Below are positions 50,497 through 59,238 of a stretch of DNA of 64,000 nt, one piece after another. Below the pieces are notes generated by a model. That model was not told the origin of the DNA and made no database searches. It worked only from the letters and a program-made list of their open reading frames with translations. The DNA is taken from NCBI RefSeq assembly GCF_020181035.1, contig NZ_JAIQYY010000025.1, positions 1 through 64,000 of the forward strand. Reading direction: 5' to 3'. Both the position numbers and the translations under genes were made by a program. The stretch is from Streptomyces sp. CoH27 (GTDB taxonomy: Bacteria > Actinomycetota > Actinomycetes > Streptomycetales > Streptomycetaceae). Position 1 is the stretch's first letter. Every line of letters starts with the position of its first letter.

Positions 50497-52662
50497 ATGG
50501 AGCACACGAGCAACGCGGATCTCCGGGCCCAGGCGGACGCCGTCCTCACCCGGCTCGTCGGGGATGCCACGGGCGGGGCCCGGCTGCGCGAGGACCAGTG
50601 GCGCGCGATCGAGGCGCTGGTCGCGGACCGGCGCCGGGCCCTGGTCGTGCAGCGCACAGGGTGGGGAAAGTCCGCGGTGTATTTCGTGGCCACCTCGCTG
50701 CTGCGGGCCAGAGGAAGCGGACCCACGGTGATCGTCTCGCCCTTGCTCGCGCTCATGCGCAATCAGGTGGAGGCCGCGGCCCGGGCCGGTATCCACGCCC
50801 GGACCATCAATTCCGCGAACACCGAGGAGTGGGACGCCGTCCAGGCCGAGATCGAGGCCGGTGAGGTCGACGTCCTGCTCGTGAGCCCGGAGCGGCTGAA
50901 CAACCCCGACTTCCGCGACCAGGTCCTGCCCAAGCTCGCCGCCGCGACCGGCCTGCTGGTCGTGGACGAGGCTCACTGCATCTCCGACTGGGGCCATGAC
51001 TTCCGTCCCGACTACCGGCGGCTGCGCACCATGCTGGGCGAACTGCCGCCCGGTGTGCCCGTGCTGGCCACCACAGCCACGGCCAATGCCCGGGTGACCG
51101 CGGATGTCGCCGAGCAGCTGGGCACGGGCGGCTCGTCGGACGCGCTGGTGCTGCGCGGGCCGCTGGACCGGGAGAGCCTCAGCCTCGGGGTGCTGCGGCT
51201 GCCGGACGCCGCGCACAGGATGGCCTGGCTCGCCGACCATCTCGACGACCTGCCGGGCTCCGGCATCATCTACACCCTCACCGTCGCCGCGGCGGAGGAG
51301 GTCGCAGCCTTTCTACGGCAGCGCGGGCACACCGTCGCCTCGTACACGGGCAAGACGGAGAACGCCGAACGGCAGCAGGCCGAGGACGACCTGCTCGCCA
51401 ACCGGGTCAAGGCTCTGGTCGCCACCTCCGCGCTGGGCATGGGCTTCGACAAGCCGGACCTGGGTTTCGTGGTCCACCTCGGCTCCCCCTCCTCCCCCAT
51501 CGCCTACTACCAGCAGGTCGGCCGGGCCGGCCGCGGTGTGGAGCACGCCGAGGTGCTGCTGCTGCCCGGCACGGAGGACGAGGCGATCTGGCAGTACTTC
51601 GCCTCGCTCGCCTTCCCCTCCGAGGAACTGGTCCGGCGCACCCTGGACGTCCTCGCCCGGGCGGAGGGACCGCTGTCGCTGCCCGCGCTGGAACCACTGG
51701 TCGAACTGCGCCGCTCCCGGCTGGAGACCATGCTGAAGGTCCTCGACGTGGATGGTGCCGTCCACCGCGTCAAGGGGGGCTGGATTGCGACCGGACAGCC
51801 TTGGTCGTACGACGCCGAGCGCTACGACTGGGTGGCCCGGCAGCGCGCGGCCGAGCAGCAGGCGATGCGCGCCTACGCTTCCACCACCACCTGCCGGATG
51901 GAGTTCCTGCAGCGTCAGCTGGACGACGAGGGCGCCAGGCCCTGCGGCCGCTGCGACAACTGCGCGGGGCCGCGCTTCACCGCCGACGCCTCTGCGACGG
52001 CGGTGGCCGCCGCGCGCAGCGACCTCGGCCGCGCCGGGGTCGAGGTGGAACCCCGCCGCATGTGGCCGACCGGGCTCCCGGCCATCGGCATCGCGCTCAA
52101 GGGGCGCATTCCGGCCGGGGAACAGGCCTTGCCGGGGCGTGCGTTGGGTCGACTTTCGGACATCGGCTGGGGCAACCGGCTGCGGCCGCTCCTCGCACCC
52201 CAGGCGCCCGACAGCGCTGTGCCGGACGACGTGGCACAGGCTGTGGTGGGTGTCCTGGCCGACTGGGCCAAGGGCCCGGGAGGCTGGGCTCCCGGCGTGT
52301 CCGACGCCCGGCCCCGGCCCGTGGGGGTCGTCACCATCGCCTCACTCTCCCGGCCTCGGCTGATCCACTCCCTGGGCGCCCGGATCGCCGAGGTGGGGCG
52401 GCTTCCCCTGCTCGGCTCCGTGGAGTACGCCGGGGACGTGCCGCGGCTGTCGCGCAGCAACAGCGCCCAGCGACTGAAGGCCCTCGACGGCGCGCTGACG
52501 GTGCCGCCCGACCTGGCGTCGGCGCTCGCCGAAGCCCACGGACCGGTGCTGCTGATCGACGACTTCACCGAGACGGGCTGGACCCTCGCGGTCGCGGCGC
52601 GTCTGCTCGTAAAGTCCGGCGCGCGGGGGGTGTTGCCACTGGTCCTGGCCGTCCAGGGCTGA
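50497..52662 (+). CDS. RecQ-type ATP-dependent DNA helicase with C-terminal phosphoribosyltransferase-like domain
   Basis: A 721-residue protein. The SF2 helicase core has Walker A TGWGKS (54-59), DEAH at 157-160 with the RecQ aromatic-rich loop region CISDWGHDFRPDYRRL, and motif VI QQVGRAGRG. A zinc-binding segment has CGRCDNC. After about residue 510 comes a domain absent from classical RecQ that ends with VLLIDDFTETGWT (684-696), the PRPP-binding loop of phosphoribosyltransferases (ComF-like). It starts at ATG 50497 with GGAGCGC. It probably acts in repair or replication restart; the promoter holds DnaA boxes. Confidence 0.9.
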   Translation: MEHTSNADLRAQADAVLTRLVGDATGGARLREDQWRAIEALVADRRRALVVQRTGWGKSAVYFVATSLLRARGSGPTVIVSPLLALMRNQVEAAARAGIHARTINSANTEEWDAVQAEIEAGEVDVLLVSPERLNNPDFRDQVLPKLAAATGLLVVDEAHCISDWGHDFRPDYRRLRTMLGELPPGVPVLATTATANARVTADVAEQLGTGGSSDALVLRGPLDRESLSLGVLRLPDAAHRMAWLADHLDDLPGSGIIYTLTVAAAEEVAAFLRQRGHTVASYTGKTENAERQQAEDDLLANRVKALVATSALGMGFDKPDLGFVVHLGSPSSPIAYYQQVGRAGRGVEHAEVLLLPGTEDEAIWQYFASLAFPSEELVRRTLDVLARAEGPLSLPALEPLVELRRSRLETMLKVLDVDGAVHRVKGGWIATGQPWSYDAERYDWVARQRAAEQQAMRAYASTTTCRMEFLQRQLDDEGARPCGRCDNCAGPRFTADASATAVAAARSDLGRAGVEVEPRRMWPTGLPAIGIALKGRIPAGEQALPGRALGRLSDIGWGNRLRPLLAPQAPDSAVPDDVAQAVVGVLADWAKGPGGWAPGVSDARPRPVGVVTIASLSRPRLIHSLGARIAEVGRLPLLGSVEYAGDVPRLSRSNSAQRLKALDGALTVPPDLASALAEAHGPVLLIDDFTETGWTLAVAARLLVKSGARGVLPLVLAVQG

Positions 52663-52928
52663 CCGCACGTCCAGCCGCGAGGACGGGGCGCACTGCGGCT
52701 GGGACGCCTCAGGCGTCAGCAGCCAAAGCATTGGGTAGGGATATAAGCCACACACCCCCCGATAACAGTCGGCGACCCCAATTGCTCGTTGCCGCATCCC
52801 AGTTCGACAGGAAGAATTGAGGTCCGCTCCCCGCACGGCTCGCTCGTGATCTGGTTGGGCTTTGCTGCGGTGCGCGCTCCCCAATCCGACCTCGCCCGCA
52901 GTGTGGGCGCGTAGCCGAAGGGAGGAAC

Positions 52929-53549
52929 GTGACCTTCGGATTCGCCTCGTCCTCGGCGGCCTCGTTGTCGACGTCCGCGTCCGCCGTTTCCGCCAGTCGC
53001 CTGCTTGAGCCGGCCGAATGGGCCGCCGCCGGAATCCCTCTGCTGCGCAACCCCCGTGAGGTCGTCAGCGGGTTGCATGCCCGGCACCATCCGAAGCCGT
53101 TCACGGCGATCGTGGCGGTGCTGGATCCCGACGAGCGGCTGTGCGCCAGCGCGTCGTTCACCCGTAGACCGGCCCCGGCCGACGGGTGGATGTTCCGCAA
53201 CGCGCTGCTCGCCCAGCTGCGCCGGGTCATCCCGCACGACCTGCGGCGCCGTACACCCGTGCGCACGGCCGTACTGCTGTACTGCCGTGAGGGCGATGCG
53301 CGCTGGACGGAGGAGGACGGCGCCTGGATGTGGGGCCTGCGCGACGCCTGCACGCTGCACGGCCTGCGCTGTGGGGCGTACATCACGCTGACCCACGACG
53401 GCTGGCAGGTGCTCGGTGAGGGGCGCGGCGGACGCCGGCCCAACGCCGACTCCCCGCCAGAGCCCTTCGCCCTGTCGGAGACCCCGCCGCTCGCACCGCG
53501 CACCGGCGGGCCGGTCTCCGAGGTCCTGCGCCGGGCAGCGGCGCGCTGA
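52929..53549 (+). CDS. Conserved hypothetical protein
   Basis: A 206-residue protein of unknown function. It has a Ser/Ala-rich N-terminus, then NPREVVSGLHARHHPKPFTA and a core with two cysteines (LLYCREGDARW, LRCGAYITLT). It has no signal peptide or membrane segment. It starts at GTG 52929 after AAGGGAGGAAC, a very strong site. It follows recQ in the same direction after 266 bp. Homologues at this place in other Streptomyces are expected from synteny, but I recognise no domain. Confidence 0.75.
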   Translation: MTFGFASSSAASLSTSASAVSASRLLEPAEWAAAGIPLLRNPREVVSGLHARHHPKPFTAIVAVLDPDERLCASASFTRRPAPADGWMFRNALLAQLRRVIPHDLRRRTPVRTAVLLYCREGDARWTEEDGAWMWGLRDACTLHGLRCGAYITLTHDGWQVLGEGRGGRRPNADSPPEPFALSETPPLAPRTGGPVSEVLRRAAAR

Positions 53550-53845
53550 AGGTCACGGCATCGGGCCCAGGCCATACGCCTCGACCGCATGCGCCGCCCG
53601 ACGCCGGCCACCGGTACCAAGCAGACGGCAGACCGCGCACGGACCGTCGGCGCCCCGACCCGGCGGTCTGAAACGACGCCCGCACCCGCCGGAGGCCGCT
53701 CCTTGCACCCGTGACCGGCGGCTGAGCCGGCCGAGCCATGAGTTCAGTGGCCGCCCGGCGTCCAGGCATGCCAAAAGCCACTCCGTGCGGATTCCGCCGG
53801 AGCGGCTCCAGCGACGCTCCGGCTCCCCGAGGCGCCGCGCGTGGC
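53550..53845. other. Intergenic region, about 295 bp, between convergent genes
   Basis: No gene and no clear strong hairpin seen. Frames here are shadows without ribosome binding sites. Confidence 0.45.
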
Positions 53846-54499
53846 TCAGACGCCGGCGCCCAGCACCGCGTTGATCTGCTGCGGGTCGCCGCAGACGATC
53901 AGCAGGGCTCCGGCCCGGGTGTGGGCCAGCGGCAGGGCGGTGGCAGCGGCCGAGGCCGGGCCTCCGTTGACGGCCACGACCACCACGGGGCGGGAGGCGG
54001 CACGGGCAGCGATGGCGGCGTCCGTGTAGAAGACATCGTCACCGGCGTCGTGCTGCGCCCAGTAGGAGGCTTCACCGAAGGACAGTTCGTGCTCCGCCCA
54101 CGGGTGCTGGGCACCGGTGGTGATCACAAGCACGTCGCCGGGGGCACGGCCCGAGTCCAGGAGCAGGTCCACCGCCTCCTCGGCGGCATCGAGCGCTCCC
54201 TCGACCGAGGCCGGGATCAGCTGGATCTGCGGGGTGGCCGCCGAAGCGGCGGGAGCGGCCGGGCCCGACGGGCTCGGCTTGGCCGGAGCCACGTCACGCG
54301 GCGTGCGCTGCACCGGGGGCGCGGGCCGCAGAGGGCCCGGGCGACCGGGACGGGACGGAGCCGCGGGGCGGGGGCCGGGTACGGGGCGAGGGGTCGGCGC
54401 GGTACGGCCGCTGGCCGGAGTAGCGCGGGGACCCTGGGCACTCTCGTGAATCTGAGGCTCCTCGGGAATGAGAGGCATGAGCTGATATTTATCAAACAT
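53846..54499 (-). CDS. Hypothetical protein with disordered N-terminal half
   Basis: A 217-residue protein. It starts MFDKYQLMPLIPEEPQIHE, continues with about 80 residues rich in Pro, Arg and Ala, and ends in a compact domain (about 90-217) with SVEGALDAAEEAVDLLLDSG and LLIVCGDPQQINAVLGAGV. The GDPQQ segment recalls a helicase motif but no ATPase motif accompanies it. The start at ATG 54499 has no good ribosome binding site; ATG 54478 is an alternative. It lies 47 bp behind rnhB in the same direction. Confidence 0.72.
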   Translation of the reverse strand: MFDKYQLMPLIPEEPQIHESAQGPRATPASGRTAPTPRPVPGPRPAAPSRPGRPGPLRPAPPVQRTPRDVAPAKPSPSGPAAPAASAATPQIQLIPASVEGALDAAEEAVDLLLDSGRAPGDVLVITTGAQHPWAEHELSFGEASYWAQHDAGDDVFYTDAAIAARAASRPVVVVAVNGGPASAAATALPLAHTRAGALLIVCGDPQQINAVLGAGV

Positions 54500-54546
54500 T
54501 GGTGCGGTGCGGGTGACCGGGTGGCACATCAGTGCGATCGAAACCG

Positions 54547-55248
54547 TCAGAAGTCGAAGCCGAGCTGCCCTTCGATCTCCGGAACGCCTCCGTCCGCCCA
54601 GCTGCGGGCCTTCTTGAGGTGCCGCCACTGAGGCAACGCATCAAGATACGCCCACGACAAACGGTGGTGCGGGGTGGGTCCCCACTCCTCCAGTGCGGCC
54701 TTGTGCACGGGCGACGGATACCCGGCGTTGTCCGCAAATCCGAAGTCTGCATGGTCGATACCCAGTTCGGCCATCATTTTGTCGCGCTGAACCTTGGCGA
54801 TCACCGACGCCGCGGCGACGGCCACACACGAGCGATCGCCCTTGATCACCGTGCGCACCTTCCAGGGGTCGCCGAGATAGTCGTGCTTCCCGTCGAGGAT
54901 GACGGCCTCGGGGCGGACCGGCAGGGCGTCCAGGGCACGCACCGCGGCGAGCCGTAGCGCTGCCGTCATCCCCAGGTCGTCGATCTCCTCGGGGGAAGCA
55001 TGCCCCAGGGCATAGGCCGTCACCCATGCCTGCAGGACCCCGGCGAGTTCCGTACGACGCTTGATGGTCAGCAGCTTGGAATCGGTCAGGCCCTCGGGCG
55101 GGCGGCGCAATCCGGTGATCGCGGCACAGACGGTGACGGGTCCGGCCCAGGCGCCGCGCCCCACCTCGTCGACACCGGCAATGACCTTCGCTCCGGTCGT
55201 GGCGCGCAGAGAGCGCTCGACAGTGTGAGTGGGTGGTTCGTACGGCAT
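54547..55248 (-). CDS. rnhB: Ribonuclease HII
   Basis: A 233-residue RNase HII that removes ribonucleotides from DNA-RNA hybrids and misincorporated ribonucleotides. The catalytic carboxylates are in GVDEVGRGAWAGPV (Asp and Glu), LDGKHDYL (Asp) and DHADFGFADNAGYP (Asp); KLLTIKRR marks the substrate-binding region. It starts at ATG 55248 (MPYEPPTHTVERSLR), where similarity begins. It may be cotranscribed with the hypothetical gene downstream. Confidence 0.95.
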   Translation of the reverse strand: MPYEPPTHTVERSLRATTGAKVIAGVDEVGRGAWAGPVTVCAAITGLRRPPEGLTDSKLLTIKRRTELAGVLQAWVTAYALGHASPEEIDDLGMTAALRLAAVRALDALPVRPEAVILDGKHDYLGDPWKVRTVIKGDRSCVAVAAASVIAKVQRDKMMAELGIDHADFGFADNAGYPSPVHKAALEEWGPTPHHRLSWAYLDALPQWRHLKKARSWADGGVPEIEGQLGFDF

Positions 55249-55329
55249 GGCAGCCTTAGCGTACGCCGCCGGGATCGCCCCGCGACAGCCCGGTCGCCCG
55301 ACCGCCGCACAGATCACCGAGGCGTGGGA

Positions 55330-55953
55330 TCAGACCCCGTGGGGCCGCAGCAGCGGGAGCATCAGCTGGTCGATCATCTCTTCGAGATCCCGGTCGCTCC
55401 ATTCACATGCGCACACCTTGGAGCGGTACATCATCATGGCGGGGATGGCGTCGAAGACATAGCCGTTGGCCGCGTCCGGACGGACCTCACCTCGCTCTAT
55501 CCCACGGGTGATGACATCACGGAGCAGGGTGACCGTCGGCTCGATGACCCCTCCGATGATCACGTCCTGGAAGCGCTCCGCCTGAGCGTCGTCGCACTCG
55601 TGAATCACCGCGCGCAGTGCGAGACCGGGGGGCGAGTACATGATCTCCCGAACCTGCCGGCACAGCATGAGGAGGTCCTCGCGCACGCTCCCGAGGTCCG
55701 GAGCCGTCTCCACCTGGGGCAGCCCGGCCACCAGCGCGTCCGCGACGAGGTCCTCCTTGCTGGGCCAGCGGCGGTAGACCGCGGCCTTGCCTGTCTGGGC
55801 GCCGGCCGCGACGCCTTCCATGGTCAGACGCTTCCAGCCGACCGAGCCGAGCTGTTCCAGAGCGGCGTCGAGGATCGCGCGCTCCAGCACCACGCCGCGC
55901 CGACGAGGGGAAGCCGTCCGGGTGGGGTCGGCCGTCCAGCGCGAGGTAACCAT
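55330..55953 (-). CDS. TetR family repressor of the neighbouring exporter gene
   Basis: A 207-residue TetR protein. The HTH at about 21-68 has AILDAALEQLGSVGWKRLTM and TGKAAVYRRWPSKEDLVADA; a TetR_C helical domain follows. ATG 55953 is chosen for its GGAGAG site; ATG 55974 is possible. It is divergent from an MFS exporter gene interrupted by an integrated element. Two palindromic operators lie between them. The repressor is intact although its probable target is destroyed. Confidence 0.9.
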   Translation of the reverse strand: MVTSRWTADPTRTASPRRRGVVLERAILDAALEQLGSVGWKRLTMEGVAAGAQTGKAAVYRRWPSKEDLVADALVAGLPQVETAPDLGSVREDLLMLCRQVREIMYSPPGLALRAVIHECDDAQAERFQDVIIGGVIEPTVTLLRDVITRGIERGEVRPDAANGYVFDAIPAMMMYRSKVCACEWSDRDLEEMIDQLMLPLLRPHGV

Positions 55954-56047
55954 CTGTGTCTCTCCAACGTGCATGGGAAGCGGGGATTCCGGGGCGAAGG
56001 GCGCCACGCCGCAGCAACAGGGGGACGCGAGGCGGCGCACCCGATTA

Positions 56048-56067
56048 AGTGAACGCTTGCGTTCACT
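56048..56067. promoter_or_regulatory. TetR operator 1 (AGTGAACG palindrome)
   Basis: AGTGAACGCTTGCGTTCACT is a perfect 20-bp palindrome between the divergent TetR and MFS genes. The same half-site occurs again 48 bp downstream. Confidence 0.8.
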
Positions 56068-56095
56068 GTTGGGGACTCACTACCGTGGAGCCGAA

Positions 56096-56115
56096 AGTGA
56101 ACGCAATCGTTCACT
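56096..56115. promoter_or_regulatory. TetR operator 2 (AGTGAACG palindrome)
   Basis: AGTGAACGCAATCGTTCACT repeats the same half-sites as operator 1, 24 bp before the MFS start. Two sites 48 bp apart centre to centre suggest binding of two dimers. Confidence 0.8.
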
Positions 56116-56138
56116 AACGCCTTTGCGGGGGACCCATA

Positions 56139-56306
56139 GTGACGACCTCTCAGCTGCTTCAGGATCCAAATCCGGGCGTGGCCCGCCGGGAGGGGCATCC
56201 CGGCATCGCACTCACCGTCATCGCGGCCTGCCAACTCATGGTGGCACTCGACGCGACCGTTGCAACGCGCGTTTCACCGTCCCTGTCATCGTCATCGTCC
56301 GTGTGA
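56139..56306 (+). pseudogene. MFS exporter gene cut off by an integrated element
   Basis: From GTG 56139 the first 41 codons read VTTSQLLQDPNPGVARREGH and then IALTVIAACQLMVALDATV, the first membrane helix of an EmrB/QacA-type drug exporter. After LDATV the expected continuation is lost and the frame ends at TGA 56304-56306 within integrase DNA. The rest of the transporter is not found in the window, so it lies beyond the right edge or is gone. Confidence 0.8.
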
Positions 56307-58338
56307 AACAAGCGAGGATCGACCACGCCCTCGATCAGCATGTCAGGCAACGGCGGCTCTTTCGATGGTTCGGGCACCGGAACGGCTGGAATCGCCAGAG
56401 ACTCCGTCAGGGTCCGCATCATGCGCTCCCAGGTCCCGTCCGTGTTCCAGCGGGTCCAGCGGCTCATGAGGGACTTTCCCACTCCATGAGTCAGACGGGA
56501 AGCGGCCTCGTTCCACGTCCTCGCAGTCCGCGCTTTCCACAAGATCGCTTCGACGGCGTCACGGGCCGGGAGGTCGGTGGACTTCCCCGCTCCCCTGCCG
56601 GTCTTCGTGACAAGCGGCTGGATGACCGTCCACGCCGCGTCGGGAACCTCGACGGGAATGAGCAGGCCGCGCTCTTTGAACCACGCGCCCACAGCACAAC
56701 CCGCATGACCCTTGCGTACCGGGACGGGTCCCTGAAGTGTGACTTTGAGATCGATGAGATCGATGACGTCCGCCCGTTCCGCATCGTTCATGTACGGCAT
56801 CTGGGCACGGGCTCGTTCGGCAAGGGCATAGAGGTCCCTCGCCCGGCGCTCGGCGGCCTCGCTCTGGCGCTGCCATGCGACGGCTTCTTCTCGGAGTTTG
56901 CGCAGCTGACCGAGTTCGGCATTCATGGGGCCGGTGGCCTGGGTCACCATCTGGGTCGCGGCGTCCTGATCCAGCCCTTGCTGCGCGGCCTGGATTGCTG
57001 TGGTGGACATCACTGTGGCGATCGCCCTCTCCTGGACAGCGATCTGGGCGTCGAGTTCCTCGATACGGTTAGCGTGCCCGCTTCGGGCGCCGAGCGTGAC
57101 ATCGGCCCATTCCCGAGCCAGATCGATCAACGCGTCCGGGTCCTTGAGGAGTCGGCTGACGCGCTGCCACACCTGCCGCTCGATCCGCTCCGCGTCGATC
57201 TGACTGCAGCCGCACACCGGGCCCCCTGCCTGGCGGGGCTGCTTGCCCGAGCAGATGTACTTGCGCCTTCCTGTGACGGTCTGGATCTGTCCGACGTAGT
57301 GGGCCCCGCATCGGCTCACGATCCGCTTGGACAGCGGATACACGCGCGAGCCCTCACGCGCTGCCCGCTGCGCGCCGATCCGGGCTGCCGCCTCTTTCAA
57401 CTCGCGGACTTCATCCTCCGTGAACACCTCGTCCAGCTTGATGACGACCGTGGCCCCGAAGACGGGTGTGCCGTCCCTGTCGAGCTTGGTGCCACGCCCG
57501 GATCGCGCGTCCTTGGAATGCGGGTCCCTGAACACCTGCACCCCTTCGAGTACCGCGCGGGACATCACGCGCGCCCGGAGATTCTCCCTGGACCAGGGGG
57601 CTCCCGAGCGTGTCAGCAGCCCTTCCGAGTTCAGAACGACCGCGGCCTGAGTCCAGTTCTTGCCCTCGTGCACCAGGAGGTGACGGGCACGCCGCAGGGT
57701 GATCGCTTCACCCTTGGCAGCGACGTCCTCCTCGTACACGTCGAGTACCAGTCGGCTCTCACCTTTCTTTCCCTGGTCCTGAATCCGCCAGCCGAAGGGC
57801 ACCGTCCCACCGGTGTAGCCGCCTTCTTCCGCCTTCTCCTGAAGACCCCCCCCTGTGTGCGGTCCCGGATCTTCTCGCGCTCGTCCTCCGCATAGTCGGC
57901 GCCCTTGCGCATCTTCGAGCGGCCCGCCGGAGTGGTGTTGTCGTAGTCGTCCTTCACGACGGCCACGAAGACACCGAGGTCTTCCAGCTCCCACACCCAC
58001 GGCCAGAATGCCCGTCCTCGGCGTCCGATGGCCCGCTCTTCGTAGACCGCGACCACATCGAACGGGCGGGGTTCGGTACGGGCGTCCCTCATCAGGCGGC
58101 TGAGGTCCTTCCGCTTGTGCGCCTCCAGGCTCCCGCTGAAGCCTTCATCGGCGTAGGTGCCGACGTGTAACCAGCCCTTCGCCTCGATGTACTTGGCCGT
58201 CTTCTTTCCGGTATAGGCAATGCCGTAGCCCTTGGCCTGTTCCTCGGTGGACACCCGCAGGTAGTCCACGGCTCGTAGCGGTGGAGCGGGGGACTCGCGG
58301 GAAACGATTCCGGCACTGTCCCTGACAAGGTGCGTCAT
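56159..58338 (-). pseudogene. Large serine recombinase (integrase) with a frameshift
   Basis: From ATG 58338 the resolvase domain has the nucleophile Ser30 in DYLRVSTEEQAKGYG and continues to RDRTQGG. At a run of eight G (57846-57853) the frame breaks. In the next frame the recombinase domain continues (GGTVPFGWRIQDQGKKGESR), then a zinc ribbon with Cys at C-G-A-H and C-G-C, a coiled coil, and a DUF4096-like HTH domain (56408-56653). The frame crosses the attachment site into host DNA and stops at 56159. Full length would be about 690 residues plus about 35 host-encoded. Confidence 0.82.
56255..56262. other. Attachment-site junction of the integrated element
   Basis: Similarity to the MFS gene stops within GACCGT at about 56255-56262, and the integrase frame on the other strand reads across this point. 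For a large serine integrase the junction would contain the hybrid attL or attR site. The exact crossover dinucleotide cannot be read without the unoccupied site. Confidence 0.55.
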
Positions 58339-58363
58339 CTTCGTCCCAGTTCTTCAGGAAGAG

Positions 58364-58400
58364 CGGGATCCCGGCGCGCTGCACCGCAGCCGGGATCCCG
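58364..58400. repeat. 12-bp inverted repeat built from CGGGATCCCG palindromes, upstream of the integrase
   Basis: CGGGATCCCGGC (58364-58375) and GCCGGGATCCCG (58389-58400) are exact reverse complements, and each contains the palindrome CGGGATCCCG. They lie just upstream of the integrase start, so they may be operators for its expression or directionality control. A second small hairpin (GCTCT-CGTA-AGAGC) is at 58423-58436. Confidence 0.6.
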
Positions 58401-58476
58401 GGCGGACGGGCAGCATAGCTCTGCTCTCGTAAGAGCGCCCCGTCCTCTGACCAGGCCATTTACCGTTCTTCGGGCC

Positions 58477-58749
58477 CTACTCGCCGTCTTCCCGCAGGGC
58501 GTTGCCAAACAGGAGCCGCGCGAAGCGGAGGCGCTCGGTGCGGCTCCAATGGGCCACGGCCCACCGCGCTGTGACGCGTCCTGCCTCCGCGATCGGCGTG
58601 TGGCTGCCCAAGCCGGACTCCATTTGCTCGGCCGAGGCGGTGTTCGAATCCAGATGGTGATCTGCCGGAGCACCCTGGTGCTCTGGATCGGCGCGCGGGC
58701 CACGGTCCTTGTTCTGCCAAGGGATTGACGTCCGGCTCGACCCCATCAT
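58477..58749 (-). CDS. Possible small protein upstream of the integrase
   Basis: The frame ends RWAVAHWSRTERLRFARLLF followed by GNALREDGE, an amphipathic helical stretch with coding character. The start is uncertain: ATG 58749 gives 90 residues, ATG 58623 gives 48. It lies just upstream of the integrase in the same direction. A small basic protein here might be a recombination directionality factor or a fragment of a larger element gene; I do not recognise the family. Confidence 0.35.
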   Translation of the reverse strand: MMGSSRTSIPWQNKDRGPRADPEHQGAPADHHLDSNTASAEQMESGLGSHTPIAEAGRVTARWAVAHWSRTERLRFARLLFGNALREDGE

Positions 58750-58825
58750 CGTCCTCCGCCTGGGGTGACGTCAGCGCCCGAAACCGCCCCGCAGCCCGGG
58801 CTCGGTGGCAGGAAGTGTCCAGGAC

Positions 58826-59023
58826 ATGAGCAGCTTGAGCGCGGACGACGGCGTTACCGAACAGACGGAGCTGGATGGGCCGTTGGAGCATGCCAAGGCC
58901 GTCGGCCTCGACTACGCGATCGGCTCGCAAGAAGCCAATGATTGGGCTCTGACCCGCACTCGAATGCTCGCCGTCCTTCGCGAGATCCCGGAGAGCGTCA
59001 GGTCCAACAGCAGTCCTGAGTAA
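58826..59023 (+). CDS. Possible small acidic protein of the element
   Basis: A 65-residue frame begins MSSLSADDGVTEQTELDG behind CCAGGAC and ends RTRMLAVLREIPESVRSNSS. The ATG is at 58826; an upstream in-frame ATG at 58805 is possible. The composition is plausible for coding but no family is recognised. It lies between the integrase region and a tRNA fragment. Confidence 0.35.
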   Translation: MSSLSADDGVTEQTELDGPLEHAKAVGLDYAIGSQEANDWALTRTRMLAVLREIPESVRSNSSPE

Positions 59024-59182
59024 CCCGTCTGCGGGATGGTGCGACCCTCCATGACCGCACCCGCTGCTCAGGCGGGATACGCCGTGCTAACCCGGCTCCT
59101 GCTCGTGGACCATTCGTGGACGGGGACTCTGCGTAAGCGGAACCATGGGCCCGTAACCTGCAAGAATCCTCAGCAGCGAAGC

Positions 59183-59228
59183 GCCCTCCGGAGCCGTGTG
59201 CCCAGGTTCGAAACCTGCCGGGGGCACT
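59183..59228 (+). pseudogene. 3' half of a tRNA-Arg (anticodon CCG)
   Basis: The sequence from CCTCCGGAGCCG through CAGGTTCGAAACCTG to CCGGGGGCAC matches the anticodon loop (CTCCGGA), T-arm and 3' acceptor strand of a Streptomyces tRNA-Arg. The 5' half (D-arm, 5' acceptor strand GCCCCCG) is missing or unrecognisable. Its own terminator follows. Such 3' halves are typical of attachment sites left by tRNA-targeting integrative elements. Confidence 0.6.
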
Positions 59229-59238
59229 CCGGGAAGAG

